From: JBBIRT01 sp037441725
GTDB taxonomy: Bacteria; Desulfobacterota; BSN033; UBA1163
Length of the DNA stretch: 8,613 nucleotides
Reading direction: 5' to 3'
NCBI GenBank assembly: GCA_037441725.1
Contig: JBBIRT010000132.1
Coordinates: forward strand, 1-8,613
Positions within the stretch are counted from its first letter, which is position 1. Each line of letters begins with the position of its first letter. Positions 1-6,039 of the stretch are shown here, piece after piece. Below the pieces are notes generated by a model. That model saw only the letters and a list, made by a program, of their open reading frames with translations, did no database searches and was not told where the DNA came from. Made by a program: the position numbers and the translations under genes.

Positions 1-422
1 AATTGAAGGGCAATCTCTGTCCCCTTGACCATATAAAAGTTCTTATTTTTAGATTGAATGATTTTAGGAATATCTTTGGGATATTCCATTTCCCCTAAAT
101 TTACCGCAGGGGGATTGATCTGATAATCGTTCATCAGGACTTTGCCCTCTGGTCTCAGATGATTGAGCCATCGAAGGCCTTCGAGTTGTTCAAAGGCAAA
201 AAGGATATCGACTTCTCCTTCTTTGATCAAGGGAGAATAGACCTTTTTCCCAAAACGAAAGTGAGACGTGACAATCCCCCCTCTCATCGCCATTCCATGC
301 ACCTCACTCTTCTTGACATCGTACCCTGCTTCCATAAATACTTCAGACATGATATCACTGGCAAGGATCACCCCTTGTCCTCCAACTCCTGCCAACAATA
401 TATTGGTCATTTCTTGATCCAT
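1..422 (-). CDS. iorB: Indolepyruvate:ferredoxin oxidoreductase, beta subunit (partial, C-terminus off the window)
   Basis: Beta (gamma-type) subunit of the cytoplasmic IorAB enzyme, which converts indolepyruvate and other aryl pyruvates plus CoA to aryl-acetyl-CoA, CO2 and reduced ferredoxin. The first 140 codons are present; the family is usually about 190-200 residues, so roughly the last quarter is missing at the window edge. My translation starts MDQEMTNILLAGVGGQGVI, carrying the GVGGQG glycine-rich motif at about residues 11-16, followed by SEVHGMAMRGG at about 39-49, the family's conserved region. That region usually reads HGMAQRGG, and here Q is replaced by M. The ATG at 422 is chosen because a GGGGG run lies 5 bases upstream; an in-frame ATG at 410 is the alternative. 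It lies 78 bases downstream of iorA, the normal partner order. The gap holds two tiny hairpins (449-461 and 462-473). Identity is firm; only the start is slightly uncertain. Confidence 0.93.
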   Translation of the reverse strand, partial: MDQEMTNILLAGVGGQGVILASDIMSEVFMEAGYDVKKSEVHGMAMRGGIVTSHFRFGKKVYSPLIKEGEVDILFAFEQLEGLRWLNHLRPEGKVLMNDYQINPPAVNLGEMEYPKDIPKIIQSKNKNFYMVKGTEIALQ

Positions 423-500
423 TTCATCCCCCTATTCCAAGATAAGAAATCATAGAATGATGGGTGAAGACCCTGTTCCACCCTCTCGATATGCCCTTTC

Positions 501-2327
501 CTATAAAGTTTCAAACCCGAAGATGGGCTGATCTTCCTGACTTTGAATCGCCCCAAATTTACAAACCTGATAACAGAGATGACAGCCTGGACATAAAGTA
601 GGTTCAATATAGGCGATCCCTTTGCGTTTCTTCCCATCGGAGGTCATCGTCATCTCTCCTTCTACCAAATGGTAAGAAATAGCTGGACACCCTAAGCTCA
701 CACAAGTCTTGCAACCAATACATTTCGTGGAATCCACTCGGAGGGGGTGATTAAATTTCTTAAAAGCCCTCCGGAGGAGCATACAGGGGCCCTCACTGAT
801 GACGAGAGAAGGCTCATCCTTTTCAATCTCTTCTTGAAGGACTCTCTCGGTTTCTTCCAAATTCCATGGATTTATTTTCCTTGGATTTTCAATCCCGAGG
901 GCCTGACCCAATTCGATAAAATCGATTTGATGGGTCTTCTCTCCTCGAATGGTATATCCTGTCGCCGGATGCTCTTGTTGACCTGTCATTCCGGTGGTCC
1001 GATTATCCAAAATGATCGTGGTCACATTGCCCTTATTATAAATCACATCAATCAGAGGATGAATCCCGGCATGAAGGAAGGTTGAATCTCCAATCACGCT
1101 TACAATCTTCCCTCTCCCTTTTTCTCCTAAGGCCTTTGCCATCCCATGGGAACTTCCGATGCTTGATCCCATACACACATTGCTATGGATCGCGTTTAAA
1201 GGCGGATAAGCAGCCAGGGTATAACACCCAATATCTCCTGCAGTAAAAACTTTCAACTTCCTCAAAACATGCATGACCCCCCGATGTGGGCATCCCGCAC
1301 AGAGATTAGGTGGCCTGGGGGGAAGGGCCTCAGTCCATTGAGACTTAGGAGGCCTAAACTTTCTCCCTAAGATTCCCTTCTCAATGATTAAGGGATTCAA
1401 CTCACCACAAATAGGAAAGAGATCTTTCCCCCCTTTGGGTTTAAATCCCATAGCCCGGATCGTATCCTCCAGGAAAGGATCTAATTCTTCAACAATATAA
1501 ACCCTCCTCACCTTCTTAAAGAATGCTCCAATGAGATTTCTGGGCAGGGGCCAAACCATCCCCAATTTGAGATAGGAGTAGTTTGGGAAGACCTCTTTGG
1601 CGTATTGATAGGAAATCCCCGCCGTGATGATCCCAACATTGGGATCATTGATCTCCATTCGATTCTCTGAAAACCCTTCTGCAAATTCCTTCAATCGAAG
1701 CATTCGTTCTTCCACGATCCTATGTCGAATCCTGGCATAGGAAGGCAACATGGTGAATTTCTCTGTCTGTTTCCTGATTTCAATTGAAACGGGAGGAATC
1801 ACCGGTTCTCCCAATTCCACAATGCCTTTGGCATGGGAGATCCGAGTCACACTCCTCAGCATCACAGGGGTATCAAATTTCTCACTCATTTCGAAGCCTA
1901 ATTTCATAAAATCCTTTGCTTCCTGACTATCACTGGGTTCAAGCATTGGGACTTTTGCAAATCGGGCATAATGACGGTTATCCTGTTCATTCTGAGAGCT
2001 ATGAAGTTCAGGGTCATCACAGGTGACCAGAACTAATCCCCCATTGACCCCCACATAAGAGAGGGTCATGAAAGGATCAGCAGCTACATTGACCCCAACA
2101 TGTTTCATGGAAGCCATGGCCCTTGCCCCAGCTAAAGATGCTCCTGAAGCCACCTCCAAGGCTACCTTCTCATTCGGTGACCACTCAGCATAGATCTCTT
2201 TGTACTCCTGCGCAATGGTCTCCATGATCTCAGTACTTGGCGTTCCTGGATAGGCCGCAGCCACTTTTACCCCAGCTTCAAACGCCCCTCTTGCAATCGC
2301 CTCATTTCCACTCATGATCTTTTTCAT
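501..2327 (-). CDS. iorA: Indolepyruvate:ferredoxin oxidoreductase, alpha subunit (TPP and Fe-S subunit)
   Basis: Catalytic subunit of IorAB, 608 residues, a normal length for the family. It binds thiamine diphosphate, decarboxylates aryl pyruvates and passes electrons through its own clusters to ferredoxin. Seen in order: the pyrimidine-binding domain with YPGTPSTEI (about 26-34); the family signature CAGCPHRG (about 343-350); GDIGCYTL (about 364-371); a TPP/Mg site with GDS at about 413 and the matching LDN ending near 442; and a C-terminal two-cluster ferredoxin domain. Its cysteines are at about 536/539/542/547 (CxxCxxCxxxxCP) and 579/582/585/589 (CxxCxxCxxxC). The last cysteine is followed by K instead of the usual P. 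ATG 2327 is preferred over the upstream in-frame ATGs at 2339 and 2345 because GAGGTGG lies just before it and the protein then begins MKKIMSGNEAIARG, as in relatives. It follows the TPR gene by 51 bases with no terminator, so probably the same operon. Confidence 0.96.
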   Translation of the reverse strand: MKKIMSGNEAIARGAFEAGVKVAAAYPGTPSTEIMETIAQEYKEIYAEWSPNEKVALEVASGASLAGARAMASMKHVGVNVAADPFMTLSYVGVNGGLVLVTCDDPELHSSQNEQDNRHYARFAKVPMLEPSDSQEAKDFMKLGFEMSEKFDTPVMLRSVTRISHAKGIVELGEPVIPPVSIEIRKQTEKFTMLPSYARIRHRIVEERMLRLKEFAEGFSENRMEINDPNVGIITAGISYQYAKEVFPNYSYLKLGMVWPLPRNLIGAFFKKVRRVYIVEELDPFLEDTIRAMGFKPKGGKDLFPICGELNPLIIEKGILGRKFRPPKSQWTEALPPRPPNLCAGCPHRGVMHVLRKLKVFTAGDIGCYTLAAYPPLNAIHSNVCMGSSIGSSHGMAKALGEKGRGKIVSVIGDSTFLHAGIHPLIDVIYNKGNVTTIILDNRTTGMTGQQEHPATGYTIRGEKTHQIDFIELGQALGIENPRKINPWNLEETERVLQEEIEKDEPSLVISEGPCMLLRRAFKKFNHPLRVDSTKCIGCKTCVSLGCPAISYHLVEGEMTMTSDGKKRKGIAYIEPTLCPGCHLCYQVCKFGAIQSQEDQPIFGFETL

Positions 2328-2378
2328 AACCCACCTCATTACCAATTCGATTAGGGAGAATACTTAACTTAGTTTCAA

Positions 2379-3080
2379 TTATTTCTCAAGCACAGAGATC
2401 TTTCTCAAGATGATATTAGAGAATGAGGATTTTGGAGACATTCTCAAGAAATTCTTGTAATGTTCCATCGCTTCTTTATTCTTCCCTAATTTTTCATAAC
2501 ATCGTCCAAGTCCTAAATAAGCCGGGCCTGTCTGGAACTCTTCATTTAATTCAAGGATCTTTTGATAGGTATGGATTGCCCTCTCATAATCTTTTTTCCC
2601 TTCATAAGCATAACCCAAACCCTCTAAGGCGAAGGAGCGGTAAAGTTTCTCTTTCCCCATCTTATGGAGAAAGGCCTCATAAGCCTTAATGGCCTCATCA
2701 GTCTCTCCTGACCTGAGATGAAGATTTCCCTTATATAAGAGGGACCATTTTCCTGATAACGTTCCTGGAAATTTTGAAATGATCTCGTCGAATTTTGATA
2801 AGGCCTTTTGGTAATCTTGGAGGGTTGCCTCTCGAGAAGGGGCATTAACCGTTTGATAGAGTTCGATCGCTATGACAAACATCTGATTGGCCTTCTCCTC
2901 TTTCTTCTTTTCCCAATTTTGATAAAAGAAAAACGTAAGGATCAAAATCAAGATAAGGATCACTCCTCCTGTAATGAATTTAGAGTGATGTACAATAAAG
3001 TGGTAGGCCTTTTCGGTAAAAGAAATAAATTCATCAGGTTCCTTCAACTTTTTCTTAATGATCTTTTTCGTCCTAACCAT
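2379..3080 (-). CDS. Membrane-anchored tetratricopeptide-repeat protein (YfgM/TPR_21-like)
   Basis: 233-residue protein with a basic N-terminus (MVRTKKIIKKKLKEPDE), one strong transmembrane helix at about 36-53 (GGVILILILILTFFFYQ) and a soluble helical C-terminal part. Three TPR-type helix pairs can be seen at about 112-145, 149-180 and 185-218, with typical spacing such as GNLHLRSGETDEAIKAYEAF and GLGRCYEKLGKNKEAMEHYK. The N-in, single-TM plus TPR architecture resembles the YfgM/TPR_21 family. In E. coli YfgM associates with the SecYEG translocon, but that role is not shown here. The start codon is one base beyond the selB stop, and its Shine-Dalgarno (GGGGGAAGG) lies inside the selB end, so translation is probably coupled to selB. 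iorA follows after 51 bases. The partner is unknown: it could be a chaperone-like scaffold for envelope proteins or an assembly factor for a neighbour. The gene call is certain, the function is not. Confidence 0.88.
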   Translation of the reverse strand: MVRTKKIIKKKLKEPDEFISFTEKAYHFIVHHSKFITGGVILILILILTFFFYQNWEKKKEEKANQMFVIAIELYQTVNAPSREATLQDYQKALSKFDEIISKFPGTLSGKWSLLYKGNLHLRSGETDEAIKAYEAFLHKMGKEKLYRSFALEGLGYAYEGKKDYERAIHTYQKILELNEEFQTGPAYLGLGRCYEKLGKNKEAMEHYKNFLRMSPKSSFSNIILRKISVLEK

Positions 3081-3081
3081 T

Positions 3082-4995
3082 TCAATCTACCTTCCCCCTT
3101 AGGACCCTCTTCTCTCCGATTCTAAGAGTGAATTTTATTTGATCGAAATATTCGATCAATGGAATGACAAATTTCCTCGAAACCCCAGCCATCTCTTTGA
3201 ATTGAGCTGTGGTAATCTCTTTATGGGTTTTTAAAAATGAATGCAAGGTCTCCTTCAACTGCTCGAATGGAATTCGGTGAAAATAGATTTCATTTTTCAC
3301 CTTAATCAATTCTCCTTCATAGACTAAATGTTCAAAAATAGCGCGAACCTCCTCCTCTTTCTCTGACCAATTCTCAGATAATTCCTTTGGAGAGGGAGGT
3401 TGAAGCCCCCCATTCAGGACAGCAGTCTTTATCCGATGTACCAACCCTTTCTCATCGATGTTCAATATTTGATGCTCCGGAAGCCTCAGCTTATCTTTTT
3501 CAAGGATTATTTTTCCAGACTGGATAAGATCCTGGATGAGGTTTTGAAAAAGTTTTACATCCACTTCCGGTGGCAATTTGGTCCTTAACTCCTCTTTGAA
3601 CAATCCCGATTTCATAGGGAAGCGTTGATGAAATTCCTTTACCTGGTTTATCACCCTATCTTTTAGTTCTTGATAATGACTCTTTTCAATCACCTTCATC
3701 CTCTCAGGATCAATGAATAAGAGCTCTCCTCTTTGAACAAGAGATCTGAGGATCGATTGAATCTCTTCGGGGGGCATATCGACTCGATTGAGGAGATCCT
3801 CCAGGGTCGCCCCCCCCTTTCCAGAATGTAAGATATGGTAGGTGAGAACCTGTTCTCCTGGTGCCTCTCGAAGAAGGGTTAATCCAGCGATCACAGATGA
3901 AGAAAATCTCTTATGCTTACTGGGATGGCTGTCTAAGACTATCCCCCCGCCAATGGTTTGAATCATTGAGGTTCCTCTGATGACAAAACGGTCATGGGGC
4001 AAGGCAACCACAGGCCGCTCTAATTTTAATTGGACAAAGGCCCCTTCCCCAGGAAATAATTCCTCCCGATCCAAGAGGAAAATCGAAGCATTGGTGAGGG
4101 TCGTACCAATATGGAATCTTTGTTTACTCTGGTGCTTGAGGGGATGCGAGGCATGAGGGAGGTATTCGAGATAGGCATCAATCAATTGGGTGGGTTTAAG
4201 GGTATGGGGATGAGTCAGGACATTTCCCCTTTCAATGAAAGAGGTTTCAATCCCCAAAAGGTTCACTGCAGCTCTTTCCCCTGCAACCACTTTTTCAACA
4301 TTTTGATTATAGGCCTGAAGATTTCTTACCTTTGCCTCTAATTTAGTTGGAAGAATTTCTACGGCCTCACCTTGAGAAAGATTCCCAGAGATTACTGTCC
4401 CTGTCACAACTGTGCCAAAACCCTTCATGACAAAAACACGATCGATCGGTAGACGGAATAGACCCTTGGATGACCTTTCTTCAACTTCTTGTGAAAGACG
4501 ATCAAGGGTAGAGAGAAGTAAATCCATCCCCTCACCGGTTATTGAAGAAACGGTCAGAATCGGAGCCTGATTTAAAAATGTCTTCTTGACCATTTCCGAT
4601 ACTTCTTCTCTGACTAAATCAATCAACTCCTGGTCCACCAAATCAATTTTAGTCAGAACAACCAACCCCTTTTTTACATTTAAAAGCCTACAGATATCTA
4701 AATGTTCTCTCGTTTGGGGCATTACACCTTCATCTGCTGCAATCACTAATGCCACCAAATCAATTCCCCATGCCCCAGCGACCATATGCTTGACAAACTT
4801 TTCGTGTCCTGGAACATCGATGATGCCTAATCTTATTCCAGAAGGCAGATCTAAGAAGGCAAATCCTAATTCAATGGTAATCCCTCTCTCCTTTTCTTCC
4901 TTTAATCGGTCTGTATCAACACCTGTGAGAGCCTTCACAAGAGAGGTTTTCCCATGGTCAATATGTCCGGCTGTTCCCAAGATAACATGTTTCAT
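3082..4995 (-). CDS. selB: Selenocysteine-specific translation elongation factor SelB
   Basis: GTPase that carries selenocysteinyl-tRNA(Sec) to the ribosome and recognises the SECIS hairpin of selenoprotein mRNAs. At 637 residues it has normal bacterial SelB length. The EF-Tu-like G domain shows G1 GTAGHIDHGKT (7-17), G2 RGIT (37-40), G3 DVPGHE (60-65), G4 TKID (115-118) and G5-like SSITGEG (about 150-156). Beta-barrel domains II and III follow (about 178-355), ending with the SelB-typical TIGGGIVLD stretch. Residues from about 370 to the end fit the winged-helix repeats that bind SECIS RNA. The start at 4995 is fixed by family alignment (MKHVILGTAGHIDHGKT); no Shine-Dalgarno precedes it. A promoter candidate sits immediately upstream, implying a near-leaderless message. 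It heads the probable selB-TPR-iorA-iorB operon. No selA, selC, selD or recognisable selenoprotein is in the window. Confidence 0.97.
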   Translation of the reverse strand: MKHVILGTAGHIDHGKTSLVKALTGVDTDRLKEEKERGITIELGFAFLDLPSGIRLGIIDVPGHEKFVKHMVAGAWGIDLVALVIAADEGVMPQTREHLDICRLLNVKKGLVVLTKIDLVDQELIDLVREEVSEMVKKTFLNQAPILTVSSITGEGMDLLLSTLDRLSQEVEERSSKGLFRLPIDRVFVMKGFGTVVTGTVISGNLSQGEAVEILPTKLEAKVRNLQAYNQNVEKVVAGERAAVNLLGIETSFIERGNVLTHPHTLKPTQLIDAYLEYLPHASHPLKHQSKQRFHIGTTLTNASIFLLDREELFPGEGAFVQLKLERPVVALPHDRFVIRGTSMIQTIGGGIVLDSHPSKHKRFSSSVIAGLTLLREAPGEQVLTYHILHSGKGGATLEDLLNRVDMPPEEIQSILRSLVQRGELLFIDPERMKVIEKSHYQELKDRVINQVKEFHQRFPMKSGLFKEELRTKLPPEVDVKLFQNLIQDLIQSGKIILEKDKLRLPEHQILNIDEKGLVHRIKTAVLNGGLQPPSPKELSENWSEKEEEVRAIFEHLVYEGELIKVKNEIYFHRIPFEQLKETLHSFLKTHKEITTAQFKEMAGVSRKFVIPLIEYFDQIKFTLRIGEKRVLRGKVD

Positions 4996-5007
4996 AGATC
5001 GAATCGG

Positions 5008-5036
5008 ATCATATCGAATTAATTAAAAGATAACAA
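5008..5036 (-). promoter_or_regulatory. Candidate sigma70-type promoter of the selB operon
   Basis: Read on the minus strand: a -35 box TTGTTA (5036-5031, 4 of 6 consensus bases), a 17-base spacer, and a -10 box TATGAT (5013-5008, 5 of 6). Transcription should begin about 5001, only some 6 bases before the selB ATG at 4995. A direct repeat ATTCGAT occurs at 5019-5013 and 5004-4998, flanking the -10 box, and could be an operator, though short repeats like this can arise by chance. The surrounding DNA is AT-rich, which raises the risk of a chance match. Confidence 0.5.
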
Positions 5037-5125
5037 AAAGATGATCTTCTTTCAATTTATTAATAAATATTTTTCCCACCTTGTATAAATTGGCGATATT
5101 GTGTATTTAGATAAAAGTCCATTCC

Positions 5126-5420
5126 TGTGAGGCCTAAAAATATTGAATAAAAATGACTCGTGCTTCTCTATGACTCAATTTTTCTACGTTCTCCACGAGA
5201 GTATTTATTTTATATTTAATGGATCTGGCTCTCCGAATGCGTATCTATGCAATGATTGAAATGGCAATACGAAGAGGGCATTATGAACCTTAAATGCAGA
5301 GAAATCAATGTTTACAAGATTGATTTCTTCTAATGTTAAAAACCTGTGGAAAAAAATGTTTTTAAATAAGATACTCCTTCAATTCCATTAAAAAAAATAG
5401 TTTTAGAAGCAGGCCTCACA
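5126..5420. repeat. Pair of exact 10-base GC-rich inverted repeats enclosing about 275 bases (possible MITE remnant or structured RNA)
   Basis: TGTGAGGCCT at 5126-5135 is matched by its exact reverse complement AGGCCTCACA at 5411-5420. The arms are far richer in G+C than the DNA around them, so chance is less likely than for an A/T repeat. Inside lie a 6-base stem CTCGTG/CACGAG (5157-5162 with 5194-5199) and the 5300-5328 hairpin. Beyond 10 bases the two ends do not match well, and I see no target-site duplication next to the arms, so a complete transposable element is not demonstrated. The alternative is the closing stem of a noncoding RNA of about 295 nt. Confidence 0.4.
5300..5328. repeat. 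Perfect 10-bp hairpin
   Basis: AGAAATCAAT at 5300-5309 pairs exactly with ATTGATTTCT at 5319-5328 around a 9-base loop (GTTTACAAG). No T-run follows directly on either strand, so it does not look like an intrinsic terminator. It lies inside the 5126-5420 inverted-repeat unit and may be part of the fold of that element. Confidence 0.55.
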
Positions 5421-5463
5421 AAATAACTATAATATTTTCAGGTACTTATAAATTAGTTATTTT
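5420..5463. repeat. Exact 10-bp inverted repeat with 24-base loop
   Basis: AAAATAACTA at 5420-5429 is the reverse complement of TAGTTATTTT at 5454-5463. It begins at the last base of the AGGCCTCACA arm. The arms are A/T-rich, so chance is a more serious explanation than for the neighbouring GC-rich arms. Confidence 0.45.
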
Positions 5464-5473
5464 CTTATACAAA

Positions 5474-5491
5474 ACCACAATATCTTGTGGT
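5474..5491. repeat. 7-bp hairpin or operator-like dyad ACCACAA-TATC-TTGTGGT
   Basis: ACCACAA (5474-5480) and TTGTGGT (5485-5491) are exact inverted copies around a 4-base centre, with further TTATA/TATAA symmetry a few bases outside at unequal spacing. It could be a protein-binding dyad or a small RNA hairpin. No poly-T tract follows on either strand, so it is not a terminator. Confidence 0.45.
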
Positions 5492-5572
5492 CTTATAAAG
5501 ATTCCCATAAACCTCAATGTTAATAACTTGTGTAAAGGTTCCCTTTAATGGATGTGATAGTCCAGTTTTATT

Positions 5573-5605
5573 AATAAAAAGAGGGAAGAACTTTATTCTT
5601 CCCTC
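5573..5605 (-). terminator. Intrinsic terminator of the HU gene
   Basis: On the minus strand a perfect 10-bp stem GAGGGAAGAA/TTCTTCCCTC (5605-5596 with 5590-5581) with a 5-base loop (TAAAG) is followed at once by TTTTT and further A/T (5580-5573). It lies about 40 bases beyond the HU stop. This is a standard Rho-independent terminator for leftward transcription. On the plus strand the stem is not followed directly by a T-run. Confidence 0.9.
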
Positions 5606-5644
5606 CAAGGTCTTTTTGAAATTTATTATTGATCTCTTTAGGAA

Positions 5645-5917
5645 TTATTTTATTGCATTTCTTAAAAGATTCCCTGCTTTGAACTTTGCTACTTTGGTTG
5701 CAGGGATTTTAATCTCCTTTCCGGTTTGTGGATTCCTACCTGTCCTCGCTTTTCTCTTGGCAACGGAGAAAGTCCCAAAACCAGTTAAAGTTAACTTGTC
5801 TCCTTTTTTCAATGCCTTCGTCACTGTGTTGCAAAAAGCATTGAGGGCCTTTTCAGCTGCTGCCTTAGAGATTTTAGCCTCCTTTCCTATACTGGCTACC
5901 AATTCTGCCTTTGTCAT
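5645..5917 (-). CDS. hup: HU-family DNA-binding protein
   Basis: 90-residue nucleoid protein of the HU/IHF superfamily, which works as a dimer to bend and compact DNA with little sequence preference. The full length matches HU exactly. It starts MTKAELVASIGKEAKISKAA (helix-turn-helix dimer core), has the family signature GFGTFSVAKRKARTGRNPQTG at about 47-67 with the beta-arm RNP tip, and ends in the typical short helix (KFKAGNLLRNAIK). ATG 5917 is fixed by a perfect Shine-Dalgarno site. The gene has its own promoter and terminator, so it is a single-gene unit, although transcripts from rmuC upstream could read in, since no terminator is seen between them. HU is favoured over IHF by general sequence feel, but the hupA/hupB distinction cannot be made here. 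Confidence 0.97.
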   Translation of the reverse strand: MTKAELVASIGKEAKISKAAAEKALNAFCNTVTKALKKGDKLTLTGFGTFSVAKRKARTGRNPQTGKEIKIPATKVAKFKAGNLLRNAIK

Positions 5918-5922
5918 CTAAA

Positions 5923-5932
5923 TCACCTCCTT
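5923..5932 (-). promoter_or_regulatory. Full-length Shine-Dalgarno site of the HU gene
   Basis: The minus strand reads AAGGAGGTGA, ten bases complementary to the usual 3' end of bacterial 16S rRNA, followed by TTTAG and the HU ATG. It is the strongest ribosome-binding site in the window, consistent with the very high HU protein levels normal in bacteria, and it settles the start codon. Confidence 0.92.
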
Positions 5933-5986
5933 TTTCTGGAAAATTTTTCTAAGAAGAAAATTCAGTGCTTGTTTAAAACGATGGGA

Positions 5987-6016
5987 ATCATAAATCATAA
6001 ACATTTTAAATGTCAA
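5987..6016 (-). promoter_or_regulatory. Sigma70-type promoter of the HU gene
   Basis: On the minus strand a perfect -35 TTGACA (6016-6011), an 18-base spacer, and a -10 TATGAT (5992-5987, 5 of 6). A second TATGAT copy at 5999-5994 is too close to the -35 to be its partner. Predicted transcription start is about 5980, giving a leader of roughly 60 bases. The promoter lies within 55 bases of the rmuC stop. Confidence 0.8.
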
Positions 6017-6035
6017 GAAATTATTTTAAGAAATT
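6015..6035. repeat. Two direct repeats AAGAAATT, 13-base period, overlapping the HU -35 box
   Basis: AAGAAATT occurs at 6015-6022 and 6028-6035 (AATTTCTT on the minus strand). The first copy overlaps the -35 hexamer and the second lies just upstream of it. The position suits an upstream activator or UP-element-like contact, but A/T-rich repeats are common by chance here. Confidence 0.3.
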
Positions 6036-6039
6036 TTTA

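Larger units (their letters stand above)
5037..5572. other. AT-rich intergenic region between selB and the HU terminator, no convincing gene
   Basis: About 540 bases with no open frame that looks like a normal gene and no tRNA or rRNA that I can recognise. It contains several exact inverted repeats, listed separately, and stretches of pure A/T. The longest protein-like open stretch is on the minus strand, about 53 codons ending at a TAA near 5210; it has no ATG or GTG start. A 24-codon plus-strand ORF (5219-5293, MDLALRMRIYAMIEMAIRRG...) lacks a ribosome-binding site. Either could be a decayed fragment, or chance. The stretch from the TGTGAGGCCT arm at 5126 to its partner at 5420 is a candidate small inserted element. 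Confidence 0.6.

Noticed and set aside
407..637. 76-codon minus-strand open frame across the iorA-iorB junction
   Set aside because: It overlaps the end of iorA in another frame and shows no family features.
747..1085. 112-codon plus-strand open frame inside iorA
   Set aside because: Antisense to the TPP-binding and C-terminal region of IorA; no independent signals.
4586..5026. 146-codon plus-strand open frame opposite the selB GTPase domain
   Set aside because: It lies antisense to an intact, fully recognisable SelB G domain; no ribosome site and no known family.
5037..5572. Replication origin, from AT-rich DNA with DnaA-box-like sites (TTTTCCACA on the minus strand at 5353-5345, CTTTACACA at 5537-5529)
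   Set aside because: Only one site fits the loose consensus and the other has a mismatch. The neighbours (selB, hup) are not origin genes, and such matches are frequent in A/T-rich DNA.
5037..5572. tRNA-Sec gene (selC) next to selB
   Set aside because: The gap is too AT-rich, and I found no acceptor stem with CCA-type end, long extra arm or UCA anticodon loop.
5517..5921. 134-codon plus-strand open frame opposite HU
   Set aside because: It is the antisense of a textbook HU gene that has its own promoter, ribosome site and terminator; the hydrophobic translation is a mirror of lysine/alanine-rich codons.
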